Shown one piece after another: positions 30,172 through 37,830 of a stretch of 64,000 nucleotides of DNA; the first letter of the stretch is position 1, and every line of letters starts with the position of its first letter. The position numbers were made by a program, and so were the translations under genes. The notes below the pieces were generated by a model, which did not search any database, was not told where the DNA came from, and was given only the letters and a program-made list of their open reading frames with translations. This DNA is from Streptomyces sp. 6-11-2 (lineage in GTDB: Bacteria > Actinomycetota > Actinomycetes > Streptomycetales > Streptomycetaceae): the NCBI RefSeq assembly GCF_006540305.1, contig NZ_BJOR01000001.1:5456001-5520000 (forward strand), in the 5' to 3' direction.

Positions 30172-30345
30172 TCAGTGACCGTGATCACCGTGGTCCCGGT
30201 CGCCGTGGTCGCGGTCGTGGTCGCGGTCGCCGTGGTGGCGGTCCCCGTGGTCGCGGTCGCCGTGGTCCCGGTCCCCGTGGCCCCCGTGGCCGTGGTCCCC
30301 GTGGTCACGACCCAGGGCGGGGAAGAGAGCGTTGAAGATTGCCAT
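30172..30345 (-). CDS. 57-aa His/Asp-rich tandem-repeat microprotein
   Basis: Reading leftwards, ATG 30345 (GGAGGA ribosome site 5 nt away) starts MAIFNALFPALG, a short hydrophobic head. It is followed by 45 residues built from HGDRD/HGDHG repeats, ending HGDHGH. I count 13 His and 14 Asp in the tail, with no Cys, Lys or Glu. The repeats are encoded by an 18-15-bp period at 30179-30310. The composition suggests divalent metal binding (Ni, Zn or Co), but I recognise no family. The upstream 100 bp is unusually AT-rich and probably holds the promoter. An in-frame upstream ATG exists but lacks a ribosome site. Confidence 0.6.
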   Translation of the reverse strand: MAIFNALFPALGRDHGDHGHGGHGDRDHGDRDHGDRHHGDRDHDRDHGDRDHGDHGH

Positions 30346-30479
30346 GGCATTCCTCCGGCATATGCCTGAGACATTTTCGAAGGTGATACGTCCCGGCATG
30401 GGAATGAGATGGCGTGGTGAGTCAAAAGACAGCAAACAAGTATCTCCCGCCAGGCGCGGGGCGCTTCCGGCGGGAGTCC

Positions 30480-30950
30480 GGAGGCCCTACGGCCCCGGCG
30501 ACACGACCCAGGGTTCATGGCGGCATGGGTGCACACGGCGTTCAGGGCTGTCAGGAGGCCGGTGTCCTCAGAGGCTGGGAGCGCCATCCATCCTCCCGGC
30601 GCGGTGACACGGTCGCGCCGTGCGCACAGGGTCGCCGGACGCACCTGCGCCCTGTAGTCGTGTGCCCGCCAGCGTTCCAGGGCTGCGCCCCGGGCGATCG
30701 GTCCGGCCGGAGGGTCGCCCTCGAAGCCGGCGGTCGAACCGTCTGGCCGTGGGCCGAGGACGCGTGAGGTCGTCCAGGCGGCCTCGCTCTGCTCGGTCAG
30801 GACGGCGATGCCTCGGGGCGGCGCGCCGGGGCTGAGCATGTGGTCGGCGTCCAGTACCTCGACCAGGTCGCCACGGGCCCGGGCGAGCGAGCGCCACCGC
30901 GCGAGCCGTTCCGGAACCCGGACAGTACCGAGGACAGCCCCGAGAGGGCC
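30480..30950 (-). pseudogene. Decayed glycosyltransferase family 2 gene
   Basis: The frame running leftwards from about 30950 reads RWRSLARARGDLVEVLDADH then MLSPGAPPRGIAVLTEQ, AWTTSRVLGPRPDGSTAGFE, IARGAALERWRAHDYRAQV, HPATLCARRDRV-like sequence and GGWMALPASEDTGLLTALNA. This is the middle of a GT2-type glycosyltransferase, including the LDAD metal motif. There is no N-terminal nucleotide-binding start, and the C-terminus is scrambled after the ALNAV segment. I see no start codon with a ribosome site. Adjacent frames contain only shadow ORFs. The rest of 30346-31045 holds nothing else I can name. Confidence 0.5.
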
Positions 30951-31000
30951 CCGAGACGGCCCACGGGGCCGGTTGGCCCCTGACCCGCATCTCGTTCAGA

Positions 31001-31014
31001 ACAGCCACAACTGA
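31001..31014 (+). repeat. Direct repeat, right copy of the dapD 3' end
   Basis: Exact second copy of ACAGCCACAACTGA (first at 29384-29397). Immediately before it, ATCTCGTTCAG (30989-30999) is the reverse complement of the dapD segment 29368-29378. Confidence 0.6.
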
Positions 31015-31045
31015 CGTCACGTCATGGCGTGCGCGTGCGCGGGGA

Positions 31046-31951
31046 TCACGCCGCCCGCAGCCGTTCGTACGCCGACCGCAGTCCGTCGGCCGTCTCGCGG
31101 CCGGCGGGGCGCAGGGGGGCGCGGACCGGGCCCGCGGGCCGGCCCAGGTCGTTCAGCAGTGCCTTGACGGTGACCGTGCCGGGCAGGCCGGCGGCCATCG
31201 TCGACTCGATCAGTTCGGTGGCCTGTTGCTGGAGCAGGGCGGCGCGGGCGGTGTCGCCCGCGTCGAACGCGTCGAGGATCGAGCGCAGTTGGCGAGGAAC
31301 GAGGTTCGCGACCGTGCTGATGTATCCGCTGCCGCCCACCGCGTACAGCGCGAGGATGTGCTCCTCGCAGCCCGCGTAGTACGCCAACTCCGTGCGGGAC
31401 AGCACCTTCTGGGTGCCGAGGAAGTCGTAGGAGCAGTCCTTGACCGCCACGATCCGGGGGTGTGCGGCCAGCCGCAGCATGGTGTCCGGCTCGATGCGCG
31501 TGCCGGTGCGGCCGGGGATGTCGTAGAGCACCACCGGCAGCCCGGAGGCGTCCGCCACCGTGCGGAAGTGCTCCTCCACGGCGTCCTGCGGCGGCCTGCT
31601 GTAGTACGGCGTCACCACCAGCACCCCGTCCGCGCCCGCCTTCTCGGCCGCCAGCGTCAGCTCGACGGTGTGCCGGGTGTCGGCGGTGCCCACGCCCGCC
31701 ACGATCGAGGCACGCTCCCCGACCGCCTCGCGCACGGCCCGGACCAGCGCCGACTTCTCGGCGTCCGTCGTGGTCGGCGACTCGCCGGTCGTACCGCTGA
31801 GCACGAGACCGTCGCAGCCCTCGGTCACCAGCAGGTCGGCGAGCCGCTGGGCGCCGTCGAGGTCGAGCGCGCCGGAGTCGGTGAAGGGCGTGATCATGGC
31901 GCACAGGGCGCGGCCGAAGGGAGGGGCGGGAGTGGCTGTGGTCGTCGTCAT
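31046..31951 (-). CDS. dapA: 4-Hydroxy-tetrahydrodipicolinate synthase-type aldolase
   Basis: A 301-aa TIM-barrel enzyme of the DapA/N-acetylneuraminate lyase family that condenses pyruvate with aspartate semialdehyde in lysine and diaminopimelate synthesis. Motifs are GLVLSGTTGESPTTTDAEK, GVLVVTPYYSRPPQD (catalytic Tyr), LYDIPGRTGTRI and the Schiff-base lysine in IVAVKDCSYDF. ATG 31951 is preceded by an AT-rich stretch likely to be the promoter (GGATATCC at 32004-32011). Position near dapD supports dapA. Other DapA-family functions are possible, since streptomycetes carry several paralogues, including one at 52616. Confidence 0.85.
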   Translation of the reverse strand: MTTTTATPAPPFGRALCAMITPFTDSGALDLDGAQRLADLLVTEGCDGLVLSGTTGESPTTTDAEKSALVRAVREAVGERASIVAGVGTADTRHTVELTLAAEKAGADGVLVVTPYYSRPPQDAVEEHFRTVADASGLPVVLYDIPGRTGTRIEPDTMLRLAAHPRIVAVKDCSYDFLGTQKVLSRTELAYYAGCEEHILALYAVGGSGYISTVANLVPRQLRSILDAFDAGDTARAALLQQQATELIESTMAAGLPGTVTVKALLNDLGRPAGPVRAPLRPAGRETADGLRSAYERLRAA

Positions 31952-32106
31952 GGAAGCAGTGTCGACAAGGGCGACCGTGAAGCTCCACTTAATTCTTCTA
32001 CTGGATATCCGTAAGCGGGGTTGGAGCGACGGTGCCCCGTGCCGAAGTCGCCCGTGATGCGTCACCATGGGTAGGAAGTCGCCGATGGGCAGGCACGGGA
32101 GGCGCC

Positions 32107-32262
32107 GTGAAGCTCGGCAAGGCGCTGGCCACCGGCGTCGCGGAGGAGCGGTCGCCGGTCCGCGAGGAGGAGGAGGGGCTCCCCGAGGCGGTCCAGGAGA
32201 TCCAGCAGCCCCAGGAACCGCGGGCCGCCGCCACGCTCGAAGAGGCTCCGGCCGCGCGATGA
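32107..32262 (+). CDS. 51-aa small acidic conserved protein
   Basis: GTG 32107 follows GGGAGG by 4-5 nt and encodes MKLGKALATGVAEERSPVRE then an acidic stretch EEEGLPEAVQEIQ, ending EEAPAAR. It is coupled by ATGA to the frameshifted gene that follows, so it belonged to that two-gene unit. Function unknown; no signal or membrane segment. It is too short for a domain assignment, and its coding status rests on the ribosome site and coupling. Confidence 0.5.
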   Translation: MKLGKALATGVAEERSPVREEEEGLPEAVQEIQQPQEPRAAATLEEAPAAR

Positions 32263-33000
32263 GGCTGCGGCTGCCCGCGGAACGCCCCACGGAGCCGCCG
32301 ACCGGATACAAGATCGCCCACCCGGTGCTGTCCCACGACGGCACCCGGGTCCGCGTCACCGGTGGGTCGCTCGGCGGCGCGCTCCCGTACGGCGTCGTCG
32401 CGGACGCGGCCTGCGGCCAGCGTCCACGGCCGCCGGCACCGGCCACCGGCCCGTCTGAGCGACCGCGGGTTCCGCTGCGTGCACGAGAGCCCCGCCGCCG
32501 AAGCCCTGCTGGGCACGACCGAGCACCGCAGCGCCGTACTGCTGGAGGTCTCCGTCCTCGGCGCCTGCACCCGCCACCAGCGCGGTTTCCGCTGTGCCCG
32601 CCAGCGGGTGCGCACGGCGGCGGTCGGCCCGTGCGCGTGCGGGGCGCCCGCCTCCGCCCTGGCCGACGCGGGCTGGGGCAGGCCCGGCTGGGCCCGGCCG
32701 GCGCGCGCCGACCGCCGTCTGTGCGGGCTGCCTGCGTGGCCGTACGTCCGTGACGCTCGCCGGCTTCGCCCGGCCGGCCGGAGACGGCTGCGGGTCGTCG
32801 CGGACGGCGGCGGGCCGGCACGGGTAGCCGCGGCGGTGGCCGCGTCCGGGGCGCCGGCCGGGTCGCTCGCCGGGTCCGACGGGCTCTGGGTGCCCGAACC
32901 CGTCGCGGAGGCCGCCCTGTTGCAGGCGCGCCTCGACTGGTTCCAGGCCCAGCCGGCCCGGCTCGGCGAGCGCGGGCCCGGCGGCCCGGGCCAGGGATAG
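32259..33000 (+). pseudogene. Frameshifted conserved streptomycete gene
   Basis: ATG 32259 starts MRLRLPAERPTEPPTGYKIA HPVLSHDGTRV, which then breaks off. The continuation DRGFRCVHESPAAEALLGTT plus EHRSAVLLEVSVLGA runs in another frame from about 32450. CAGCLRGRTSVTLAGFARPA is in the third frame (about 32715-32785). RVVADGG and GSDGLWVPEPVAEAALLQAR return to the second frame up to the stop at 33000. So the product is spread over three frames, with at least three indels near 32430, 32715 and 32795. I recall full-length relatives in Streptomyces without known function. Sequencing error is possible, but three sites in 370 bp argue for decay. Confidence 0.7.
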
Positions 33001-33053
33001 CCGCAGACGTCCCGGGGTACCCGGATGGTCCGGACCGAGAGGAGGCGGACACC

Positions 33054-33611
33054 GTGACCGGGACGATCGATGTGAGGCCTGCGCGCGACCAGCGACGCCC
33101 AGCGCGAGGCCGCTCGGCAGGCGACCGTATGGTGGACGAACGTTCACCTGCCGAACCTTCGGTGGCTGAACGGTTGCCTGCCGAACTTCCTGTGGAAGAA
33201 CGTTCACAGGTCGAACCTTCGGTGGGTGAGCATTCGGTGGGCGAACTCGTTCACCGGGCCACTGAACAGCTTTCTCAGCTCGTACGGCAGGAACTGACCC
33301 TGGCCAAGCTGGAGCTGACGGAGAAGGGGCGCCGCATGGGGCGCGGCGGCGAACTGCTCGGCGCGGCGGGTGCCATCGGCTATGTCGGGCTGATCGCGCT
33401 CGCCGGCGCGGCCACCGCCGCCCTCTCGCTGGTGCTGCCCGTGTGGGCAGCGGCGCTGATCGTGACGGGCGTGCTGTTCGCGATCGCGGGCGTGCTGGCC
33501 CTGGTCGGCCGCTCTCAGCTGCGCCGCGCCGCACGGCCCGTACCGGAGGAGATGCTCGGCAGCGTCAAGGCCGACGTTGAGGTGATCAAGGAAAGGGCGC
33601 GCCACCGATGA
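33054..33611 (+). CDS. Act_Holin-X (phage holin-like) membrane protein
   Basis: A 185-aa protein. Residues 63-95 form the amphipathic helix ELVHRATEQLSQLVRQELTL typical of the Actinobacterial Holin-X family (PF07332). Two membrane segments follow (about 103-125 and 129-152), then a charged tail. The first 60 residues contain acidic degenerate repeats (VAERLPAELPVEERSQVEPS). GTG 33054 has GAGGAGG upstream; ATG 33129 is an alternative. Coupled by ATGA to the DUF3618 gene, a frequent actinobacterial pair. Despite the name there is no phage context; a membrane or envelope role is likely. Confidence 0.83.
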   Translation: MTGTIDVRPARDQRRPARGRSAGDRMVDERSPAEPSVAERLPAELPVEERSQVEPSVGEHSVGELVHRATEQLSQLVRQELTLAKLELTEKGRRMGRGGELLGAAGAIGYVGLIALAGAATAALSLVLPVWAAALIVTGVLFAIAGVLALVGRSQLRRAARPVPEEMLGSVKADVEVIKERARHR

Positions 33612-34081
33612 CGGACAGGACACAGGGCGACGGCGGCGGCTTCACCCCGCCCGCCGGCGCGAAGGGCCCCGATGAGCTGAGGCATCAGATTGAACAGACC
33701 AGGAGTCAACTAGGCGACACAGTTCAGGAATTGGCCGCCAAGGCGGATGTGAAGGGCCGCGCAAGGGCCCGCGCGGCCGACCTGAAGGACAAGGCCGGCG
33801 CCATGACGGTCCAGCTGCGCAGCTCCGCCGCGCAGGCCGGGCATGCCGTCCAGGAGAGGGCGACTCACGCCGGCCACCAGGCCCAGGAGAAGGCGAGCCG
33901 GGCCGGGCACACGCTCCAGGAGCGGACCCCGGTGAGCAACGCGGTCGAGGTGTACCGCCGCAATCCGCGCCCACTGATGATCTCGCTCGCGGCAGGGGCG
34001 GCCCTGGTGGCGGCCGGACTGCTGATCCGGCGCGGCAGGCGCGCGCGGCAGGCGCGGCGCTGGTGGCAGCCGGACCGCTGA
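33608..34081 (+). CDS. DUF3618-family membrane-associated protein
   Basis: A 157-aa protein. The N-terminal ELRHQIEQTRSQLGDTVQEL then AAKADVKGRARARAADL is the DUF3618 signature helix. Repeated HAVQERATHAGHQAQEKASR heptad-like segments predict a long coiled coil. One membrane helix near residues 123-140 (LMISLAAGAALVAAGLLI) is followed by a very basic tail. ATG 33608 overlaps the preceding stop. It probably acts together with the Holin-X partner at the membrane; function unknown. Confidence 0.87.
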   Translation: MTDRTQGDGGGFTPPAGAKGPDELRHQIEQTRSQLGDTVQELAAKADVKGRARARAADLKDKAGAMTVQLRSSAAQAGHAVQERATHAGHQAQEKASRAGHTLQERTPVSNAVEVYRRNPRPLMISLAAGAALVAAGLLIRRGRRARQARRWWQPDR

Positions 34082-34147
34082 TCCGGCGCGGCCGCCGTCG
34101 TCGAGGTCGTCCGCTCAGGAACCGCGCACCGGGACCACCGGCTTCCT

Positions 34148-34184
34148 GAAGGCCGCCCCCACCCGAGAGGTGGGGGCGGCCTTC
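34148..34184. terminator. Terminator hairpin after the Holin-X/DUF3618 pair
   Basis: A perfect 16-bp stem (34148-34163 with 34169-34184) with a 5-nt CGAGA loop. It separates this unit from the ArsR-type gene at 34269. Confidence 0.85.
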
Positions 34185-34268
34185 CCATGTGCCGGCGGTC
34201 GGCATGCCGGCCCGCCGAAAAATAGAACCGTCTGGACAAAAAAAGTTTTCGGTGGGAGGGTGGGTCCC

Positions 34269-34886
34269 ATGCTGGACGTCACCGTGATCGAGGACCCCGA
34301 GGCCGCAGCCGTCTCCCTGGACCCCATAAGGGCCAGGCTGCTCGCCGAGCTGGCGGCAGGCCCCGCTTCGGCCGCCATGCTGGCCGGTACGGTCGGCCTG
34401 CCCCGGCAGAAGGTGAACTACCACCTCAAGGCGCTGGAGCGGCACGGACTGGTCGAGCTGGCCGGCGAGCGCCGCAAGGGCAACGTCACCGAGCGGCTGA
34501 TGCGCGCCACCGCCGCGTCGTACGTCATCTCCCCACTGGCCCTGGCCTCCGTGCAGCCCGACCCGGACCGCTTCCGCGACCAGCTCTCCGCGCGCTGGCT
34601 GCTCGCCCTCGGCGCCCGGCTGGTGCGCGACGTCGGCTCGCTGATCACCGGCGCGGCCAAGGCCCGCAAGCGGCTGGCGACCTACGCGCTGGACGGCGAG
34701 GTCCGCTTCGCCTCGGCCGCCGACCGGGCCGCGTTCGTCGAGGAGCTGACGGCCGGCGTCACCGCCCTGATCCGCAAGTACGACGCCCCGGACGCCGAGG
34801 CGGGACGCGGCCACCGGATCGTCGTCGCCTTCCACCCCACGGTGAAGGAGCAGGCCGCGCCCGCCGTGGAACCCGAAGCCCAATAA
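34269..34886 (+). CDS. ArsR-type winged-helix regulator
   Basis: A 205-aa regulator with an N-terminal wHTH: LDPIRARLLAELAAGPASAA, MLAGTVGLPRQKVNYHLKAL, ERHGLVELAGERRKGNVTER. The C-terminal 110 residues are helical and uncharacterised. There is no ArsR metal-binding cysteine pair, so it is not a metal sensor of that class. ATG 34269 follows GGGAGGGTGGG. The next gene, an SRPBCC protein 40 bp downstream, is a frequent neighbour of such regulators and is likely co-transcribed. Confidence 0.87.
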   Translation: MLDVTVIEDPEAAAVSLDPIRARLLAELAAGPASAAMLAGTVGLPRQKVNYHLKALERHGLVELAGERRKGNVTERLMRATAASYVISPLALASVQPDPDRFRDQLSARWLLALGARLVRDVGSLITGAAKARKRLATYALDGEVRFASAADRAAFVEELTAGVTALIRKYDAPDAEAGRGHRIVVAFHPTVKEQAAPAVEPEAQ

Positions 34887-34926
34887 CAGCCCAGTACCCC
34901 CGATCGTCATCGAGCAGGAGCCCGTC

Positions 34927-35652
34927 ATGTCCAAGGAATTCGAGATCGTCCGTGAGTTCGAGGTCGACGCCACGCCCCAGGAGGTGTGGGAGGCGATCAC
35001 GACCGGTACCGGTGGATACCTGTGGCCGATGGAGCCGCCGGAGCCCCGGGTGGGCGGCGCCGGACCGTTCGGGTCCACGGTCACCGCCTGGGACCCGCCG
35101 CACCGCTACACCAACCGCAGCGAGGACGTCGGGTTCCCGGTCCAGTCGCTCAACCAGCTCGACCACACCATCGAACCGCGCGACGACGGCCGCCGCGCCT
35201 GGGTGCGGTACGTGCACAGCGGCATCTTCACCGACGACTGGGACAACCAGTACGACGGCGCGAACAAGCACACCGACTTCTACCTGCACACCCTGCGCGA
35301 GTACCTGACGCACTTCGCGCCGCGCCCGGTGGCCTTCGCGACCCTGGACGGACCGGAGGCGTCCACCGCCCCCGACGCCTTCACGGCCGTGGGCCGGGCC
35401 CTCGGGCTCACCGACGACACGGCCACGGGTGCGCGCGTGACCGTGCGGGGGCCCCGGACGTTCGAGGCCGTGCTCGACTACCGCAGCCCGTACTTCATCG
35501 GGCTGCGCACCGACGACGCCCTCATCCGCCTCTTCGGCCGCAACCACTGGGGCGCCCCGGTCGGCGTCAGCGTCCACGACTTCGCGCCGGACGCCGACGC
35601 CAAGGCCAACGAACTGGCCTGGCGGGAATGGCTGGACGGGGTCTGCGCCTGA
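34927..35652 (+). CDS. SRPBCC/AHSA1-domain protein
   Basis: A 241-aa START-like protein. The N-terminal half opens with the AHSA1 pattern FEIVREFEVDATPQEVWEAI and contains WPMEPPEPRVGGAGPFGSTV plus RVG-type strands. A second half with TFEAVLDYRSPYFIGLRTDD resembles another lipid-binding-like lobe. No enzyme motif is visible. It is probably a ligand-binding or stress-related protein controlled by the upstream ArsR-type gene. ATG 34927 has GAGCAGGAG upstream. Confidence 0.85.
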   Translation: MSKEFEIVREFEVDATPQEVWEAITTGTGGYLWPMEPPEPRVGGAGPFGSTVTAWDPPHRYTNRSEDVGFPVQSLNQLDHTIEPRDDGRRAWVRYVHSGIFTDDWDNQYDGANKHTDFYLHTLREYLTHFAPRPVAFATLDGPEASTAPDAFTAVGRALGLTDDTATGARVTVRGPRTFEAVLDYRSPYFIGLRTDDALIRLFGRNHWGAPVGVSVHDFAPDADAKANELAWREWLDGVCA

Positions 35653-35686
35653 CGGCCGCCGACCCCGTCCTCAGGACACGCGGGTG

Positions 35687-37516
35687 TTACGGGTGGAACC
35701 GGAGCACCTGCGGGTCGTGGTCGCTGGTCTGGTCGTGGAACTCCGCGTTGACGTGCACGCTGTCGTAGTCGAAGTTGCCGCCGCGCTTGATCGCCGGGCT
35801 GATCAGGATCTGGTCCAGGACCTGGAGGTTGCCCTGGTAGTCGTAGGTGTAACGCTCGTTCTTGGGCAGCGACTTGATCGCCGACCACAGCTCGCCGTCA
35901 CCCTCGAGGATCTTCGCGGTGTCGGAGAACTCGAAGTCGTTCATGTCGCCGAGCACGACGACGTCCGCGTTCTTCTCGACCTTCAGGATGTCCTTGACGA
36001 AGGAGTTCACCTCGGCCGCCTGGCGGTGGCGCTGGACCTCCGAGCTGCGCGTCGGCGGCTGGTACTGGGCGGTCAGGGCCTGGTCGCCGCCCTTGGAGGC
36101 GAAGTGGTTGGCGATCACCATGACCGTGCGGCCGCGGAAGACGAACTCGCCGGCCAGCGGCTTGCGGCTGTTCTTCCAGGCGTCGCTCGCGGGGTTGATC
36201 CGGCCCGGGGAGACCGTCAGGGCCGCCTTGTTGCCGTTCACCTTGGTGACGCCGACCGCGGTGGTCGAGTCGCCGCCCGGGCGGTCGGTGAAGGAGACCC
36301 GCTCGGCGTTGAACAGGAACACCTGGCGGATGTTGCCGCCGGGCTCGCCGCCGTCCTGGTCGTTGACCGGGTCGATCGAGCGCCAGTCGTACTTCGGGCC
36401 GCCGGCCTTGACGATCGCGTCGATCAGCTTGCCGACGGTCGCGCTCGCGTCGACCGTGCCGTCGTCCACGGCGCCGTTGTTGTCCTGGATCTCCTCCAGG
36501 GACACGATGTCGGGCGACTGGAGGTTGTGCACGATCGCGGCGGCGTGCTCGTCGAAGGTGGCGTCGGACGGGTCGAGGTTCTCGACGTTGTAGGTGGCCA
36601 CCGAGAGCTCGCCCGGCGACTGCTTGGTGGTCGTCTCGCGCTTCAGGCCGCCGCTCTTGAGCGTGCCGAGCTGGTTGGCGACGATCGTGTAGCCGCCGTA
36701 GGAGTTGAAGTCCATCGGGCCGGTGGTGGTGCCGGCGAGGGTGTCGCCGACGTTCGCCACGGGGAAGTCGGCGGTGGAGCCCAGCGACTCGATCTGGAGG
36801 CGGCCGGTGTTCTGGGAGTCGTAGGAGCCGTAGACCGTGCCGCCGCGGGTGCTGCGGTTCTCGTCCGGCTTCACCGTGACCCACAGCTCGCTGTAGGGGT
36901 TGGTGGCGGTGACCACGCGGGCGTCGGCGATCTGGACGTTCATGCCCTCCAGGGACTCGTAGTAGTCCAGGGCGTACTTCGTCGGCTCCAGGGTCAGACC
37001 GTTGACCGAGCCCTTCGCGGCGGGGTCGCCGGCCGGGGCGTAGGCGGCGGGCACCGACTTGGCGTCGATCACGACCGGGGCCGGGACCGGGTTGCCCTTG
37101 GAGACGACGGTGACCGTCGGCTTGGTGATCTCGGTGACCGACTGATTGCCGGAGGTGGCGCCGCCCGGGACGTACTCGGAGACCGTGCCGGTCACCGTGA
37201 CGGAGTCGCCGACGGCGACCGTCGGGGTGGAGCTGGTGAAGACGAAGACGCCCTCGCTGGTGGCGGGGTTGTCGTCCGGATTGGCGTCCTGCATCCAGAA
37301 GCCCCTGGTGGAGCCGTAGGTGCGCACGGCGGTGACGATGCCGGGGACGGCCGTGACCTGTTGGTTCGCGTAGGGGGATATTCGGGTGGTGCCCTGGATG
37401 TCGTGGATGCGCACGGTGTCCGCGTGCGCGGGAGAGGTGAGGACGACGGTGGACGCGGCCGAGCAGACTGCGGCGATGGTCAGCGCGGCGAGACGCGCGG
37501 AGGACTTGCTGGGCAA
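35687..37516 (-). CDS. Secreted endonuclease/exonuclease/phosphatase family enzyme
   Basis: A 609-aa secreted protein. TTG 37516 (GAAAGGA 6 nt upstream) begins a Sec signal peptide ending SPAHA before DTVRIHDIQG. Residues about 40-290 form beta-rich OB-like domains typical of extracellular nucleases. The EEP domain has LSVATYNVENLDP, IVSLEEIQDNNG (metal Glu), VMVIANHFASKGGD, VVVLGDMNDFEF and the catalytic His in TSDHDPQVLRF. It probably degrades extracellular DNA or organic phosphates to scavenge phosphate. Its promoter carries two inverted ACGCGCGTAGA copies, also found before the acid phosphatase at 63614. Confidence 0.9.
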   Translation of the reverse strand: MPSKSSARLAALTIAAVCSAASTVVLTSPAHADTVRIHDIQGTTRISPYANQQVTAVPGIVTAVRTYGSTRGFWMQDANPDDNPATSEGVFVFTSSTPTVAVGDSVTVTGTVSEYVPGGATSGNQSVTEITKPTVTVVSKGNPVPAPVVIDAKSVPAAYAPAGDPAAKGSVNGLTLEPTKYALDYYESLEGMNVQIADARVVTATNPYSELWVTVKPDENRSTRGGTVYGSYDSQNTGRLQIESLGSTADFPVANVGDTLAGTTTGPMDFNSYGGYTIVANQLGTLKSGGLKRETTTKQSPGELSVATYNVENLDPSDATFDEHAAAIVHNLQSPDIVSLEEIQDNNGAVDDGTVDASATVGKLIDAIVKAGGPKYDWRSIDPVNDQDGGEPGGNIRQVFLFNAERVSFTDRPGGDSTTAVGVTKVNGNKAALTVSPGRINPASDAWKNSRKPLAGEFVFRGRTVMVIANHFASKGGDQALTAQYQPPTRSSEVQRHRQAAEVNSFVKDILKVEKNADVVVLGDMNDFEFSDTAKILEGDGELWSAIKSLPKNERYTYDYQGNLQVLDQILISPAIKRGGNFDYDSVHVNAEFHDQTSDHDPQVLRFHP

Positions 37517-37601
37517 GGCGGATCCTTTCGGGGCAGGACGGAGCGCGGCGACGGGGAGTGCGACGCGATGACGCGGGCCGCGACCGGAGGCACACGAATC
37601 C

Positions 37602-37651
37602 ACGCGCGTAGAGCGTGACGGGAACGGCCGCCTCCGCATATCTACGCGCGT
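37602..37651. promoter_or_regulatory. Inverted ACGCGCGTAGA motif pair upstream of the EEP gene
   Basis: ACGCGCGTAGA at 37602-37612 and its exact reverse complement at 37641-37651, 28 bp apart, in the 314-bp gap between the EEP gene and the divergent gene at 37831. On the EEP strand the distal copy reads TTGACGCGCGTAGATAT. The same 11-mer recurs at 63594-63604. The rest of the gap shows no gene. Confidence 0.6.
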
Positions 37652-37830
37652 CAATCTCCTGTGTGGCCCGGGCGGCTGTCAAGGTTTCGGCCATGTACGG
37701 GGTATGGCGGAAAGATGAACTGGATGGGATGGGTCGAAATCCGTCTAGGCTGAGCGGTTGAGTCGTCAGACTTACCGGCCCGTGGGCTTCCCATCCTCCG
37801 GGCCCCCGGTCCGCTAGGAGAAACCAGCCG

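Noticed and set aside
30179..30310. Possible CRISPR array
   Set aside because: The units are 15-18 bp, contiguous and without spacers; they encode in-frame amino-acid repeats.
30175..30369. Val/Pro-rich plus-strand ORF (VVAVVVAVAVV pattern)
   Set aside because: It is the antisense image of the His/Asp repeats. It has no ribosome site, while the opposite strand has a strong one.
29384..31014. tRNA-type att sites at the dapD islet
   Set aside because: No tRNA or integrase gene is visible; the repeat derives from the dapD coding end, so classical tRNA-site integration is not supported.
33054..33611. Prophage signal from the holin-like protein
   Set aside because: Act_Holin-X proteins are common chromosomal membrane proteins in actinobacteria, and no phage structural, lysis or integrase gene is nearby.
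35684..37618. 644-aa plus-strand ORF opposite the EEP gene
   Set aside because: Low-complexity Val/Asp/Arg shadow; the minus strand encodes a complete EEP enzyme with catalytic motifs and a signal peptide.
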